Program-made: the position numbers and the translations under genes | NCBI RefSeq assembly: GCF_014837055.1 | Contig: NZ_JACSPQ010000011.1 | Coordinates: 124,147 to 188,146 of the forward strand | Direction of reading: 5' to 3' | DNA from: Phocaeicola faecium | Lineage (GTDB): Bacteria > Bacteroidota > Bacteroidia > Bacteroidales > Bacteroidaceae | Length of the DNA stretch: 64,000 nt | Notes under the pieces: generated by a model | Databases searched by the model: none | Seen by the model: only the letters and a program-made list of their open reading frames with translations | What the model was told of the DNA's origin: nothing | Shown here: piece by piece, positions 27,801 through 35,839 of the stretch | Layout: the number at the start of each line of letters is the position of its first letter | How positions within the stretch are numbered: the first letter of the stretch is position 1

Positions 27801-27878
27801 AGGTACAACAAAACAATGGCGACTACAACATTTGGGTTCATAGTTGCAGTCGCCATTTCACATGCAAAGGTTGTACCT
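27801..27878 (-). promoter_or_regulatory. Nested-hairpin leader resembling the tetQ leader
   Basis: On the minus strand the outer arms are AGGTACAAC and GTTGTACCT (27870-27878 with 27801-27809). The inner arms are AATGGCGACT-x-CAAC and GTTG-x-AGTCGCCATT (27843-27857 with 27815-27829). An ATG sits in the inner arm. CTnDOT uses a hairpin leader of this type to control tetQ-rteA-rteB translation in response to tetracycline. Here the leader remains about 300 bp before rteA without tetQ. Assignment to the tetQ leader is from memory of that system. Confidence 0.5.
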
Positions 27879-27930
27879 GTGGTTCCCGAAAACTTACGAT
27901 TTCTTTCCTGCTTCGGATACAGCTACAAAA

Positions 27931-27959
27931 ATAGCCGTCCTGATTCCGGGCGGCTATTA
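27931..27959 (-). terminator. Terminator after the lipoprotein gene
   Basis: AATAGCCGTCC pairs with GGGCGGCTATT across a 7-nt loop, about 70 bp after the lipoprotein stop; A/T-rich flanks follow on both sides. Confidence 0.65.
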
Positions 27960-28026
27960 TAACTACTTGCAGGTAATTGCAGACAGTGCTTTTTAATATA
28001 TCTGTCTACAAGGTGAGAAACAACAA

Positions 28027-29229
28027 TCAATTGTCACTCGTCCCTCCATTATGGTTTCTGTTGTAAGAGGTTGTCACGACTGCCACATCACCGTATTGTC
28101 TTCCACTGACGGAACGGTTCAATGCGGAGACGGTCAAAGTGGTCACTTGTTGAGTACCTGCCACGTGCAAGGCCGTACCGACGGGCAAGGTCACATTGAT
28201 GGGGTAAGTTCCCGTAGCCGTAGTGACACCTGCGCCGGCAATGCGGGCCAGAATCTCAATCAGGTAAGCGGTTATCCGACTGGTCCCGGACGAAGTGATT
28301 TCCGTTCCGATGTGATAAGTGAACGAGGCCGAACCAACGGTCATGTCACCCGATCCATACAGGTTGTCCCACAGGTCTTGTTCAAAGGCCAACGGCGTGC
28401 TTGTGGAGGAAGAAGTCACATCCGCTCCAAAGAGCAACGTATAGGAAGTGAACTGGTCGGCAAACACGATTACTTGTCCGCCTTCTACAGTATATTCTGC
28501 ATCCACCCATTGCCCGTTCACGTATTTCTGTGCCGTGATGGATTGCGCCACTTCCGCATCCACATCGTAAGCCAATTCGATGGGACTTGAAAGCGTGGCG
28601 TTCGCATCGGTGCAAGCCACGCTTGTACCAATCAGCATGACGCTTTCGGCAGCACGGGAAGTGGCACGGGTATTGGCTTCGGCTTCATCCAGCGTGTAAA
28701 GCGGGGTAACCACGATGGAACTTCCCGCAGGCAATTCCGCCGTCTCGGGTACGGTGACAGCCACTGTGACCGCGCCCTCGTCATTGCCTTCGATGGTCTC
28801 TGAAGTCACGTTGGCCTCCGTATCGCCGTTGGCGGCTACTTCAATGGTCGTGCCTTCATTGGGCAATGACACGTTCCATACGACATTGGCTCCGCTTCCG
28901 CTTTCTGCAACGGTGACGGTTGTTTCCTTGGACTGTTTCCCCGGAGCGGAAGCCGTCAGGGTATAACTTCCGGCATCCACATCGTCAAAAGTGAACGTGC
29001 CATCTGCGCCGGTCTGTGTCGATTCGCCGTTCATGCTCACGGTAGCCGAAAGGCCGTTGCCGTCCATGCCGGTGACACGCCCGCTGATACTGTGCGATAC
29101 GGACACCGTGGGCGGCGTCACGTTGCTGTAATCCGGATCATCGTCACTGCACCCTACGAAACTGGTGCACAAAGCCACACTAAGGAATGCGAACATTCCC
29201 CATCTTGATAGATTTCTAAGATTTTCCAT
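28027..29229 (-). CDS. Surface lipoprotein with carboxypeptidase-regulatory-like domain
   Basis: 400 residues. Signal peptide with lipobox (CTSFVGCSDDD; the acidic run after Cys is a surface-export signal in Bacteroidetes). Residues about 45-118 form a CarboxypepD_reg-like beta-sandwich (SGRVTGMDGNGLSATVSMNG..TGADGTFTFDDVDAGSYTLTASAPG). The rest is Thr/Ser/Val-rich with no named domain. It is the last gene of the YjbH-containing cluster and may be a surface partner of the exopolysaccharide machinery. Confidence 0.65.
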   Translation of the reverse strand: MENLRNLSRWGMFAFLSVALCTSFVGCSDDDPDYSNVTPPTVSVSHSISGRVTGMDGNGLSATVSMNGESTQTGADGTFTFDDVDAGSYTLTASAPGKQSKETTVTVAESGSGANVVWNVSLPNEGTTIEVAANGDTEANVTSETIEGNDEGAVTVAVTVPETAELPAGSSIVVTPLYTLDEAEANTRATSRAAESVMLIGTSVACTDANATLSSPIELAYDVDAEVAQSITAQKYVNGQWVDAEYTVEGGQVIVFADQFTSYTLLFGADVTSSSTSTPLAFEQDLWDNLYGSGDMTVGSASFTYHIGTEITSSGTSRITAYLIEILARIAGAGVTTATGTYPINVTLPVGTALHVAGTQQVTTLTVSALNRSVSGRQYGDVAVVTTSYNRNHNGGTSDN

Positions 29230-29309
29230 TTCTAAAAATAATTAAACGATTAAATTAGGTTATTTTGAAATTCTGTATTCTAGTAGTTATATCCGTATTG
29301 TTTGTGTCT

Positions 29310-30074
29310 TCAATCAGGGTGGGTCTTGCCCAACAGGTTTAACTTGAAACACAGGCCACCTGTGAAATGTTTCCCATTCTGCAAGGTTGCCTGCAAAAAG
29401 AGGTGTTTCCACAACAAACAGTCTGCGCCGATGTTGATATCGTCACCGGTATATTCTATCGTTGCCCGAAGGTTTCTGGCAAAGGACGGGCGATAGGTGA
29501 TACCGGCGGCTATGCCCCGCCATTTGGCATTGAAATCCGATGTAAAATAGCGGTAGGTCAAATGAAAACCAAATTCATTCCGCCTGTACATGACGTGTTT
29601 GCTGGCGGCTATATAATAATTCTGGAAGTAGTCGTTGACCGGATATTTGCCTTCGGCATAGGACTCGTTCACCTTGCTGCCGGGATCCTGGGTGCCTATG
29701 GCAATTGCAGGCCACCATTTGCCTTCTTTCAGCGGACGCACTTTCAGGTGAAAGTACCGGTCTTTCTTATTATGTCCGACATGGCCATCGTTGTCAATCC
29801 CCTTCAGTATGGTACAGACATACGCTATTTCTATCCAAGGGAAGGGGGTGATGGCCAGAAAATGGTTGGTCGTGTTGAATTTCTCTCCTTCATACTGGTA
29901 GGTGTCAGGAAGAAATTCCTGATTCAGGAAGAAGAAACCGATACGGGCTTCTCCCTCTGTCGCCATTTCCGCCGTGGGCACGTGGATCATGCCGGTAACG
30001 CCCGAATACTCTTGCGCCCTCAATATCGGAATGCAGCCCATCACGACAAGGAGGCCAATCAATAATCTTCTCAT
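29310..30074 (-). CDS. YjbH-like exopolysaccharide outer-membrane protein (part 1)
   Basis: 254 residues from ATG 30074 (MRRLLIGLLVVMGCIPILRAQEYSG), overlapping the upstream stop as ATGA. The start of the mature protein (GVTGMIHVPTAEMATEGEARIGFFF) resembles the N-terminal signature of YjbH-type proteins (G-x-P-T-A). The remainder is strand-rich as in an outer-membrane barrel. In enterobacteria a single long YjbH serves EPS secretion; here two adjacent genes may split the role. Confidence 0.6.
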   Translation of the reverse strand: MRRLLIGLLVVMGCIPILRAQEYSGVTGMIHVPTAEMATEGEARIGFFFLNQEFLPDTYQYEGEKFNTTNHFLAITPFPWIEIAYVCTILKGIDNDGHVGHNKKDRYFHLKVRPLKEGKWWPAIAIGTQDPGSKVNESYAEGKYPVNDYFQNYYIAASKHVMYRRNEFGFHLTYRYFTSDFNAKWRGIAAGITYRPSFARNLRATIEYTGDDINIGADCLLWKHLFLQATLQNGKHFTGGLCFKLNLLGKTHPD

Positions 30075-30985
30075 TTCCGCCCTCCTTCCTTTTCCGAGAA
30101 GTCCGGCTTCATGGTGTTGCTGCCCCATTGCAGGGCATTGCGGTCAAACCAGCCCTCGCGTTCGTTCTCCTCCGGGTCGGTCGTGTACATTTTGTTGGCA
30201 TAGGCGTCACCTTCCATACTGTATGTCAGGCGGAAATTAGAAGCCGGACGGAAATTGACAGTGCGCCGTTTCCGCTTGTAAGGCGGTATCATCATCACCA
30301 CCTTAAAACCGGCATTCTTGCCGCCCTCGTTGCTATACTCGCCGTACAATCCGACCGTACAGTGGTTGAAATGCCGCATGGCTTCAACTATGGCTCCATA
30401 ATCTTCATAGAGGAAACGTCCGCCCCTTGCGCGGAACTGCGTATTCCATTTGTTCAGATAGACATCGGTGCCCAGCAAGGCGGTAATCCGTTTGGGGGTA
30501 CTTGCTTCCCAGTCCACTGCCATTGAACAATAGCCGGTTAATCCAGCCTGCACTTCCAATGCCAACCAGCGGTTTACGACATACATCCCTTTCAAGTCCA
30601 ATCCATACCGCTCCCTGCCGAACAAGCCGCCGCTTGCTTTCAGGAACCACCGGGATCGCCAATGCGCCTCTTTAGATAACACCGCCATGTTCAACCGTAC
30701 TTTCTTGTATCGGTCGCCATAGTCGTTATACACCGGCACTAATGCCTGTGCTGCCGCCTGCCACCCCTTGCCCATGTTCCATTTCACACCGGGAGTCAGA
30801 TTCAGCAAAATCTCATATATTTTCCCATTGTGAAACAAATCCCGGTAGTTGAAATCCGCCCCTACAAATATATCTACCTGACCAGCGGGTATGGACGGCT
30901 GTGCAATTATGGATGAATACCCATAAAAGACCAGCATGAATAGCAAAATGAACAGTTTCTTGCTTATTCTCTCGTAAGCTTTCAT
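30071..30985 (-). CDS. YjbH-like beta-barrel protein (part 2)
   Basis: 304 residues from ATG 30985 (MKAYERISKKLFILLFMLVFYGYSSIIAQPS); an in-frame Met 15 codons upstream is possible, but this start gives a normal signal peptide. The protein is rich in amphipathic strands (VDIFVGADFNYRDLFHNGK, GLDLKGMYVVNRWLALEVQAGL). A YjbH-like or other barrel role in polysaccharide export is inferred from its coupling to the next gene. Confidence 0.55.
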   Translation of the reverse strand: MKAYERISKKLFILLFMLVFYGYSSIIAQPSIPAGQVDIFVGADFNYRDLFHNGKIYEILLNLTPGVKWNMGKGWQAAAQALVPVYNDYGDRYKKVRLNMAVLSKEAHWRSRWFLKASGGLFGRERYGLDLKGMYVVNRWLALEVQAGLTGYCSMAVDWEASTPKRITALLGTDVYLNKWNTQFRARGGRFLYEDYGAIVEAMRHFNHCTVGLYGEYSNEGGKNAGFKVVMMIPPYKRKRRTVNFRPASNFRLTYSMEGDAYANKMYTTDPEENEREGWFDRNALQWGSNTMKPDFSEKEGGRK

Positions 30986-31113
30986 TTTTTCATATACGCT
31001 CGTAATTGTTTTATTGTTAATTGATGTCATAGTTCATATCCCGGTCATCTTTCATCTGATACCTTTTACCACATTTTCTACGAAACGCAAGTTTCTCTTC
31101 ATCCTTTTAACCC

Positions 31114-31154
31114 AATGTGAGCCATCCTGATTTTACTCTAAGATGGCTCACATT
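31114..31154. repeat. 13-bp perfect inverted repeat upstream of the YjbH pair
   Basis: AATGTGAGCCATC (31114-31126) and GATGGCTCACATT (31142-31154) form a perfect stem with a 15-nt loop. There is no adjoining T-run, so it may be an operator rather than a terminator. The rest of 31031-31290 holds no gene I can support. Confidence 0.6.
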
Positions 31155-31299
31155 GAAACGACACTCGCACAAAGTGCCTTTCAGTCTTTCACCAGAAAAG
31201 AGGTGAAAGGTTTATTTTTCCCAATCATTTATTCACACTTTCATTAGTCCAAATATAATCCTTCATGATAAAACTTTGTTTTAGCTTCCACCTTAGGTC

Positions 31300-31950
31300 A
31301 GTTTACAAGGAACTACACGCAGACCGTGAAACGGGCTGCTGACAACAAACGGCGGTATGCTCCCGGAGAGGGCAGCATACCGCCTGTTTTGTTGTCTAGG
31401 GTTTCCAAAGGGGTGCCCCCTTTGGCACACGACTTTGCTTGCAAAGTGTAGTGTGTTATACCTGCTGGCGTGGCTGACAGAGGAAACGGGGTGCGGTGCT
31501 TCTTGCACCCCGTTTGCTCCGGCAGGAAAACAGGCTGAATTTTTGCGAATGGGAATGAGCAAAAAATCGGCCTGTTTTCAGAGAACGGCGGCAGGTATAT
31601 GAAAGCCCCCGTCCCTCGTCCTTCGCTCCGACTTGTGGACAAAGTGTCCCGAAGTGTGGCCACACTCCCGGAAAAGTAGCAGGACAGCAGGCAACCGTCA
31701 AGGCTGAAATGAACGGGTTTGCACCCGGCCTTGACCGCCGCCCGCCGTTCCGCTGAATGGGTGAACAAGGCGGCCAATCCTCAAAGTGCTTGACCGCTCT
31801 CTTTTTGATTTTGGAGCATTTCTTTTCCCAAAATTGAAATGGGCGGGGAAACCATTTTAGGGCTTTCCCGCCTTGATTACCCTTTAGCAAAGACGGGCGG
31901 GGCTGTCAACGGCGGCGCATGAAATGCGCCGTTCATCTTGACCGTTGACT
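31300..31950. other. Palindrome-rich block without a convincing gene
   Basis: Successive strong dyads: GGCGGTATGCT/AGCATACCGCC (31351-31384), CCAAAGGGG/CCCCTTTGG (31405-31425), AAACGGGGTGC/GCACCCCGTTT (31484-31515) and a nested GTCAACGG...CCGTTGAC around CGGCGCAT...ATGCGCCG (31905-31949). Long open frames exist on both strands but have low-complexity, Arg/Cys/Pro-rich translations. A structured single-strand DNA site, terminator cluster or RNA is possible. Confidence 0.45.
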
Positions 31951-31972
31951 GGCTCGGCTGGCTTTGCTATTT

Positions 31973-32215
31973 TTATCGAATTGCATATTGGTAAATTGCA
32001 TTGATATGTACTTGGGTTGTATTCACGATTGGCACATTAACATCTTCGGGCTTTATGGCAAGTGGCAGCTCCGTACAGGCGAGAATGAGTGCATCTACAT
32101 TTTCTTTTTCAATGTATTTATTTGCCAGTGCAATCATTTTCTCTTTATCACTAGGAATTACTATGCCATTCTCTAAATTGGGGTATATCAGTTTTCCTAA
32201 TAGAGATATTATTTT
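31973..32215 (-). pseudogene. C-terminal remnant of an aspartate/glutamate racemase-family gene
   Basis: The minus strand encodes a frame ending at TAA 31973 whose translation contains VDALILACTELPLAI. This is the Cys-Thr-Glu-Leu-Pro signature around the second catalytic Cys of aspartate racemases. The N-terminal two thirds are missing, and the frame runs into the 3' end of the methyltransferase chimera. It marks one edge of the Gram-positive island. Confidence 0.62.
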
Positions 32216-33075
32216 TTCGCTATCGCCTTTACAAGTAACATCATCGGGCGGCGAAGTTCATCTTCCATACCCGGAATATCCATCATCTCTTTAGGCGGTT
32301 CTGCTTCCTCTACAACTTTAAGCTCAAACCCATTGTTCAGCAATCCCATTATAATCTGTGTAAGTGTGTGATGTTGTTTTACTACATCACATCCTAAAAA
32401 ATGTGTATTTCGTTCTCCTGTTATAAAGTAATTATCAATCGCCCAATATTGCGGTTTCCCATCATCTGTATAAATCCAATCCTGCCCAACTCCTGCGGTA
32501 AAAACAGGGTGTTCGATATTAAAAAGAAAAATTCCACCTGGTTTTAATGTCCTATACACTTTTTGAAATATTTCCACTATGTCCTCTATATAGTGCAGAG
32601 CTAAATTAGATATAACACAATCCCATTCATTTTCTGGATAGTCATATTCCTCTAATCCGCTAATACGATATTCAATTTGATTTCCTGAATTGCGCTTTTG
32701 GGCTTCCTCAATCATTTTCTTACTTAAATCGATCCCTAATATTTTTGTAGCTCCTTGTTCTTCTGCGAACTTGCAGTGCCAGCCATATCCGCACCCCAAG
32801 TCAAGAACAGATTTTCCTTCTAACGAAGGAAACAAAGGTTTTAATTGATGCCATTCACCAGCAGCTTTTAACCCCTCTTTATCAATGACAATAACATTCC
32901 CTTGTGTTTCTTCAAGAATTGCTGATCGCAAACTCGTTTTCCCTGACCCTGGTTGCCCACCAAGTAAAAAAGCGGTTGGCGATTCAACCGCTTTTTTTCC
33001 TTGAACCAATTCTTCTAAATTATCATTTAAGCGATTTTCAAATTGTTTGTCAGTAAAATTGACTATATTTGCCAT
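32209..33075 (-). pseudogene. Chimera: zeta-toxin N-terminus fused to a SAM methyltransferase
   Basis: 288 residues. Residues 1-57 are the N-terminus of the zeta toxin ([16 protein letters not shown]; Walker [19 protein letters not shown]). From [12 protein letters not shown] on, the frame is a class I methyltransferase ([12 protein letters not shown], motif I) with a natural-looking C-terminus. The zeta substrate-binding and catalytic remainder is lost, so UDP-GlcNAc kinase toxicity is not expected. The methyltransferase part is duplicated at 35103-35684. The frame is open and could be translated from the omega-epsilon transcript. Confidence 0.85.
32300..32881 (-). repeat. 582-bp direct repeat, copy 1 (methyltransferase segment)
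   Basis: By eye this segment is identical to 35103-35684 in the same orientation. It is bounded by the switch points TCTGCTTCC and CCCCTCTTTA. The pair flanks epsilon, omega, topoisomerase and delta remnants and erm(B). Confidence 0.88.
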
Positions 33076-33076
33076 A

Positions 33077-33349
33077 TTAAGCCACTTTCTCTTTATTCAA
33101 AACTTGTTTTGAATAGCGATTCATTGACCGCCAATACTCATGAACGGCTTGTAATTCTTCTAAAGAATAATCAAAAAGATTTACACGTTTTGCAAGCTTT
33201 AATTGGTTTAATAAATTGACTTCCAATAATTGAGAGTCATTTTTATTTAATTCATGATTCAAAACATAGTTTAATACTCGATTATAAACGCTTGCCGATA
33301 ATTCGTTAATGATCTCTATTTCAAATGTTTTTTCATAAGTAACTGCCAT
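33077..33349 (-). CDS. Epsilon antitoxin
   Basis: 90 residues, full length, matching the epsilon antitoxin of pSM19035-type omega-epsilon-zeta modules ([21 protein letters not shown]-terminal [20 protein letters not shown]). It normally blocks zeta through a helix at its N-terminus. Here its toxin partner is truncated, so the antitoxin has no obvious target. Confidence 0.9.
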   Translation of the reverse strand: MAVTYEKTFEIEIINELSASVYNRVLNYVLNHELNKNDSQLLEVNLLNQLKLAKRVNLFDYSLEELQAVHEYWRSMNRYSKQVLNKEKVA

Positions 33350-33365
33350 TTCATTTTCACTCCTT

Positions 33366-33581
33366 TTAAAGTTTGTCAGGTAAATATTTCCGAATATATT
33401 CTTCTAAGGCTTTATCCATAACTTCTTTTACGTTTCCGCCATTCTTTGCTGTTTCGATTTTTATAATATGGTGCAAGTCAGCACGAACACGAACCGTCTT
33501 ATCCCCCATAATATCTTTTTTTGCACTGATTGGTGTATCATTTCGTTTTGCTTTTTGTGCGCCTAAATTTCCCACAACCAC
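33366..33581 (-). CDS. Omega transcriptional repressor
   Basis: 71 residues, full length, ribbon-helix-helix repressor of pSM19035-type plasmids (DKTVRVRADLHHIIKIETAKNGGNVKEVMDKALEEYIRKYL). The start codon is GTG (GTG-GTT-GTG-GGA), where the relatives I recall have ATG. It should bind the heptad array at 33624-33672 and repress its own operon. Confidence 0.9.
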   Translation of the reverse strand: MVVGNLGAQKAKRNDTPISAKKDIMGDKTVRVRADLHHIIKIETAKNGGNVKEVMDKALEEYIRKYLPDKL

Positions 33582-33623
33582 TCACTTCTTTCTATTTCTT
33601 CTTACTCTTATTTTATCATCAAC

Positions 33624-33672
33624 AATCACAAATCACAAGTGATTTGTGATTAATCACTTGTGATTTGTGATT
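33624..33672. promoter_or_regulatory. Omega operator: seven contiguous heptads
   Basis: Seven uninterrupted 7-bp units of the type (A/T)ATCACA(A/T) in either orientation: AATCACA, AATCACA, AGTGATT, TGTGATT, AATCACT, TGTGATT, TGTGATT. This matches the known binding unit of omega at its promoters. Confidence 0.88.
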
Positions 33673-33738
33673 CTATTCTTTTTCGTTTTCTAATTGAATG
33701 ATTCGCTCAAGCATTTCAAAAAATACGTTCTCATACAT
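33673..33738 (-). pseudogene. 3' remnant of delta (ParA) gene
   Basis: The minus strand encodes MYENVFFEMLERIIQLENEK and one more Glu before the stop at 33673. This agrees with the C-terminus of the delta ParA protein of pSM19035 as I remember it. The rest of the gene is absent. Confidence 0.6.
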
Positions 33739-34000
33739 AGATAAAATCAATATATCCCTTTTCTCCGATTTTTACAACGGCATTGTAGGACTTTCTATCT
33801 TTCGTTTTGATTCCTTTTACCAGGGTTTCTTTTCCCTCTAGTAATTCTTTTACATTTGTTTTGGTGAGTTTTTTCTTTCTAAAATGTTCAGCTAAAGTGA
33901 AGGTACATTCAGGATAATTTGAACAACCATAAAACGATTTTTTTAATACAATATTGTTGCCACACTTAGGACATTTTCCTACAAGGGGTCCCGAGCGCTT
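33733..34000 (-). pseudogene. C-terminal remnant of a type IA topoisomerase
   Basis: The translation contains GKCPKCGNNIVLKKSFYGC and then a GCSNYPECTF element, a topoisomerase C4 zinc finger, then a basic tail ending in a stop at 33733 that overlaps the delta remnant. No upstream catalytic part exists. Together with delta and omega it reproduces the pSM19035/pAMbeta1 gene order and shows a Gram-positive plasmid source. Confidence 0.72.
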
Positions 34001-34053
34001 AGTGGGAATTTGTACCCCTTATCGATACAAATTCCCCGTAGGCGCTAGGGACC
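33987..34053. repeat. Long imperfect palindrome between the topoisomerase remnant and the 43-residue frame
   Basis: GGTCCC-GAGCGC...GGGAATTTGTA pairs with TACAAATTCCCC...GGCGCT-AGGGACC around ATCGA. It lies at the junction of two truncated genes downstream of erm(B) and may terminate erm(B) transcription. Confidence 0.75.
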
Positions 34054-34150
34054 TCTTTAGCTCCTTGGAAGCTGTCAGTAGTATACCTAATAATTTATCT
34101 ACATTCCCTTTAGTAACGTGTAACTTTCCAAATTTACAAAAGCGACTCAT
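34019..34150 (-). pseudogene. 43-residue N-terminal remnant, probably an ABM-type monooxygenase
   Basis: MSRFCKFGKLHVTKGNVDKL continues to ...LLGILLTASKELK and then ends in the palindrome. The start resembles the first strand and helix of antibiotic-biosynthesis-monooxygenase (quinol monooxygenase) proteins. It directly follows erm(B), an association common in Gram-positive erm(B) elements. Likely non-functional. Confidence 0.45.
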
Positions 34151-34154
34151 AGAA

Positions 34155-34892
34155 TTATTTCCTCCCGTTAAATAATAGATAACTATTAAAAATAGACAAT
34201 ACTTGCTCATAAGTAACGGTACTTAAATTGTTTACTTTGGCGTGTTTCATTGCTTGATGAAACTGATTTTTAGTAAACAGTTGACGATATTCTCGATTGA
34301 CCCATTTTGAAACAAAGTACGTATATAGCTTCCAATATTTATCTGGAACATCTGTGGTATGGCGGGTAAGTTTTATTAAGACACTGTTTACTTTTGGTTT
34401 AGGATGAAAGCATTCCGCTGGCAGCTTAAGCAATTGCTGAATCGAGACTTGAGTGTGCAAGAGCAACCCTAGTGTTCGGTGAATATCCAAGGTACCCTTG
34501 TAGAATCCTTCTGCAACAATCAGATAGATGTCAGACGCATGGCTTTCAAAAACCACTTTTTTAATAATTTGTGTGCTTAAATTGTAAGGAATACTCCCAA
34601 CAATTTTATACCTCTGTTTGTTAGGGAATTGAAACTGTAGAATATCTTGGTGAATTAAAGTGACACGAGTATTCAGTTTTAATTTTTCTGACGATAAGTT
34701 GAATAGATGACTGTCTAATTCAATAGACGTTACCTGTTTACTTATTTTAGCCAGTTTCGTCGTTAAATGCCCTTTACCTGTTCCAATTTCGTAAACGGTA
34801 TCGGTTTCTTTTAAATTCAATTGTTTTATTATTTGGTTGAGTACTTTTTCACTCGTTAAAAAGTTTTGAGAATATTTTATATTTTTGTTCAT
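34155..34892 (-). CDS. erm(B): 23S rRNA (adenine-N6)-methyltransferase Erm(B)
   Basis: 245 residues, full length. Motif I is [12 protein letters not shown] (about 36-47) and motif IV is NLS within [15 protein letters not shown] (about 98-112). It dimethylates A2058 of 23S rRNA, giving macrolide-lincosamide-streptogramin B resistance. A good ribosome-binding site (AAGGAG) lies 8 nt before the ATG. The usual leader-peptide attenuator upstream is interrupted after about 50 bp by the methyltransferase fusion, so constitutive expression by read-through is likely. The low GC content shows Gram-positive origin. Confidence 0.97.
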   Translation of the reverse strand: MNKNIKYSQNFLTSEKVLNQIIKQLNLKETDTVYEIGTGKGHLTTKLAKISKQVTSIELDSHLFNLSSEKLKLNTRVTLIHQDILQFQFPNKQRYKIVGSIPYNLSTQIIKKVVFESHASDIYLIVAEGFYKGTLDIHRTLGLLLHTQVSIQQLLKLPAECFHPKPKVNSVLIKLTRHTTDVPDKYWKLYTYFVSKWVNREYRQLFTKNQFHQAMKHAKVNNLSTVTYEQVLSIFNSYLLFNGRK

Positions 34893-34927
34893 GTAATCAC
34901 TCCTTCTTAATTACAAATTTTTAGCAT

Positions 34928-35743
34928 CTAATTTAACTTCAATAGACTAATAACAATGTTTGGTCTTGCTTCACTTTGTGCTTGTCGGAAGCCTAAATAG
35001 TAACTGCGTTTTGCTTCGTGTCCGTCTGGCAACCGCTCAAATTGTTCATCAAGTTCTGATACACCTTCTTCGTTATAGCGTGGATCAAATTCTTCTAAAA
35101 AGTCTGCTTCCTCTACAACTTTAAGCTCAAACCCATTGTTCAGCAATCCCATTATAATCTGTGTAAGTGTGTGATGTTGTTTTACTACATCACATCCTAA
35201 AAAATGTGTATTTCGTTCTCCTGTTATAAAGTAATTATCAATCGCCCAATATTGCGGTTTCCCATCATCTGTATAAATCCAATCCTGCCCAACTCCTGCG
35301 GTAAAAACAGGGTGTTCGATATTAAAAAGAAAAATTCCACCTGGTTTTAATGTCCTATACACTTTTTGAAATATTTCCACTATGTCCTCTATATAGTGCA
35401 GAGCTAAATTAGATATAACACAATCCCATTCATTTTCTGGATAGTCATATTCCTCTAATCCGCTAATACGATATTCAATTTGATTTCCTGAATTGCGCTT
35501 TTGGGCTTCCTCAATCATTTTCTTACTTAAATCGATCCCTAATATTTTTGTAGCTCCTTGTTCTTCTGCGAACTTGCAGTGCCAGCCATATCCGCACCCC
35601 AAGTCAAGAACAGATTTTCCTTCTAACGAAGGAAACAAAGGTTTTAATTGATGCCATTCACCAGCAGCTTTTAACCCCTCTTTACTGCGGGACATCTTTG
35701 CATATTCTTCAAAAAACTTCTCATTATCGTATTCATTATTCAT
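34928..35743 (-). CDS. Class I SAM methyltransferase with replaced C-terminus
   Basis: 271 residues from ATG 35743 (MNNEYDNEKFFEEYAKMSRS); an upstream in-frame Met adds 30 residues without family character. Motif I is [16 protein letters not shown] (about 43-58). The last ~58 residues (from DFLEEFDPRYNEE on) differ from the natural end seen at 32209 and finish in sequence belonging to the erm(B) 5' region (...LLKLN). Function of the methyltransferase unknown; it recurs in Gram-positive resistance clusters. Confidence 0.75.
   Translation of the reverse strand: MNNEYDNEKFFEEYAKMSRSKEGLKAAGEWHQLKPLFPSLEGKSVLDLGCGYGWHCKFAEEQGATKILGIDLSKKMIEEAQKRNSGNQIEYRISGLEEYDYPENEWDCVISNLALHYIEDIVEIFQKVYRTLKPGGIFLFNIEHPVFTAGVGQDWIYTDDGKPQYWAIDNYFITGERNTHFLGCDVVKQHHTLTQIIMGLLNNGFELKVVEEADFLEEFDPRYNEEGVSELDEQFERLPDGHEAKRSYYLGFRQAQSEARPNIVISLLKLN
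35103..35684 (-). repeat. 582-bp direct repeat, copy 2 (methyltransferase segment)
   Basis: Same sequence and orientation as 32300-32881. The sequence switches abruptly at both ends: before AGTCTGCTTCC on the left and after CTCTTTA on the right. Confidence 0.88.
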
Positions 35744-35839
35744 AACCTTAACATCTCCTATTTTATCCTTCGGCACCGCCGCCTCCAGGCGGCTCCCCAA
35801 CTTCATCTGCTCGATAAATGGGAATTGCACCAAAACAAT

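Noticed and set aside
27596..27856. 86-residue frame starting in the tetQ-like leader
   Set aside because: It starts at the hairpin ATG but has Cys/Ile-rich content with no family character. More likely the leader ATG begins a short regulatory peptide.
31293..31890. Three overlapping minus-strand frames of 89-154 residues
   Set aside because: Arg/Cys/Pro-rich translations, overlapping frames and strong hairpins argue against coding; kept only as a structured block.
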